Below the pieces are notes generated by a model. That model saw nothing but the letters and a program-made list of their open reading frames with translations, was not told where the DNA came from and did no database searches. A program made the translations under genes and the position numbers. This document shows, piece after piece, positions 63,616 through 64,000 of a stretch of DNA of 64,000 nucleotides. Source of the DNA: Gloeocapsa sp. PCC 73106 (lineage in GTDB: Bacteria > Cyanobacteriota > Cyanobacteriia > Cyanobacteriales > Gloeocapsaceae); NCBI RefSeq assembly GCF_000332035.1, contig NZ_ALVY01000223.1, forward strand, positions 18,975 to 82,974. Direction: 5' to 3'. The first letter of the stretch is position 1, and every line of letters begins with the position of its first letter.

Positions 63616-63948
63616 TCAGGTTCCTCCATAAATGATTTCTGCTGTTTCTAATATATTCCGCCGTCTGATCCAATTTTGGCTTGCTTCAAGACTATTCTTG
63701 AAAATCAGGTCGATATCCCGCCCTACTAGTTTTTTAAGTTCACCTTCTATTTCCTCTACTTCATCTAAGCTAATTTTAGCTTCTGCAGAAAAGGTTACCA
63801 AAAAGTCAATATCACTTTCTACCTTAAAATCCTCCCGTAATACCGAACCAAATAAAGCTAATTCTCTAATTTGTCGTTTTTGACAAAATAAAGCTAATGT
63901 GACACGCTTAAACCGTAGTAAAACAGAGTAAACTGGATGTTTTTGAAC
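63616..63948 (-). pseudogene. MntA/MNT-type nucleotidyltransferase, start apparently lost
   Basis: The frame encodes IRELALFGSVLREDFKVESD then IDFLVTF, the nucleotidyltransferase GS...D-x-D motif of the minimal MNT proteins that partner HEPN toxins. The C-terminus (VGRDIDLIFKNSLEAS then ILETAEIIYGGT) is normal. However, the open frame upstream of the motif, back to a stop at 63949-63951, contains no ATG, GTG or TTG; the only in-frame start codon is within the motif. So the gene is probably degraded, or the start is a rare codon. Confidence 0.6.
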
Positions 63949-64000
63949 TCACCGAGGTACAGGATATCCTAAGCAGAGAATTCTAGATTCAAACTTAATT

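Overview
The window is chromosomal DNA from a cyanobacterium. It carries photosystem II psbU, a high-light-inducible protein, the circadian/redox response regulator rpaA, group 2 and SigG-type sigma factors, CRR7, and many cyanobacteria-restricted DUF families. The HIP1 octamer GCGATCGC recurs (for example 5413-5420 and 21064-21071), and heptameric intergenic short tandem repeats of the kind known from cyanobacteria are present. The species cannot be named from sequence alone. Most of the window is housekeeping chromosome in short, often convergent, transcription units, with accessory DNA scattered between.

Layout. 1-2.9 kb: the 3' end of a UvrD-like helicase, followed 2 bp later by a Ser/Thr kinase fused to a membrane segment and a PhnD-like binding domain. 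3-11 kb: gdhA, nadB, psbU, a truncated group II intron, an LmeA-like gene, ccs1, and recA with a cyanobacterial-type LexA box. 11-12.1 kb: tRNA-Thr(CGT) and a HigBA-like toxin-antitoxin pair. 12.3-18.8 kb: rhomboid protease, PotD-like lipoprotein, CobT-like protein, DUF2232 protein, glyoxalase II, rpaA, DHH phosphoesterase. 18.8-26.2 kb: HerA-like ATPase, group 2 sigma factor, dxr, aldo/keto reductase, SelO, CRR7. 26.4-30 kb: BrnTA, an antitoxin remnant, then a nrtR-nadD-murE cluster on the minus strand. 30-45 kb: four RTX-type calcium-binding proteins (one with a duplicated beta-helix, one fused to a cyclophilin) interleaved with sbcD, a Nif11-type peptide, dnaB, a broken hicAB pair, lgt and a two-gene NACHT/FGE-like STAND unit. 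46-51 kb: a TonB-ExbB-ExbD-imelysin-PepSY cluster that looks like iron acquisition. 51-64 kb: tRNA-Val(GAC), RelBE-like pair, hli, MerR regulator, WD40 protein, sigG and its anti-sigma factor, ferredoxin, dynamin/Era-like GTPase, a TnpB remnant, a YqgF-like nuclease, pdhC, and a nucleotidyltransferase fragment.

How the genes work together. NAD synthesis is represented by nadB, nadD and the NrtR-type regulator. The cell envelope is represented by murE, lgt, ccs1 and the RTX secreted proteins. Replication and repair are represented by recA, dnaB, sbcD and HerA. Iron uptake is represented by the TonB block, but no TonB-dependent receptor is present here. Decay and mobile-element traces are common: a group II intron remnant, a TnpB remnant, a hicA with an in-frame stop, a duplicated gene 3' end, and several small dispersed repeats. 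The accessory loci most worth following are the helicase/kinase-PBP pair, the NACHT/FGE-like pair with its partial duplication, the cyclophilin-RTX fusion, and a brnT gene whose consensus promoter predicts a leaderless transcript.
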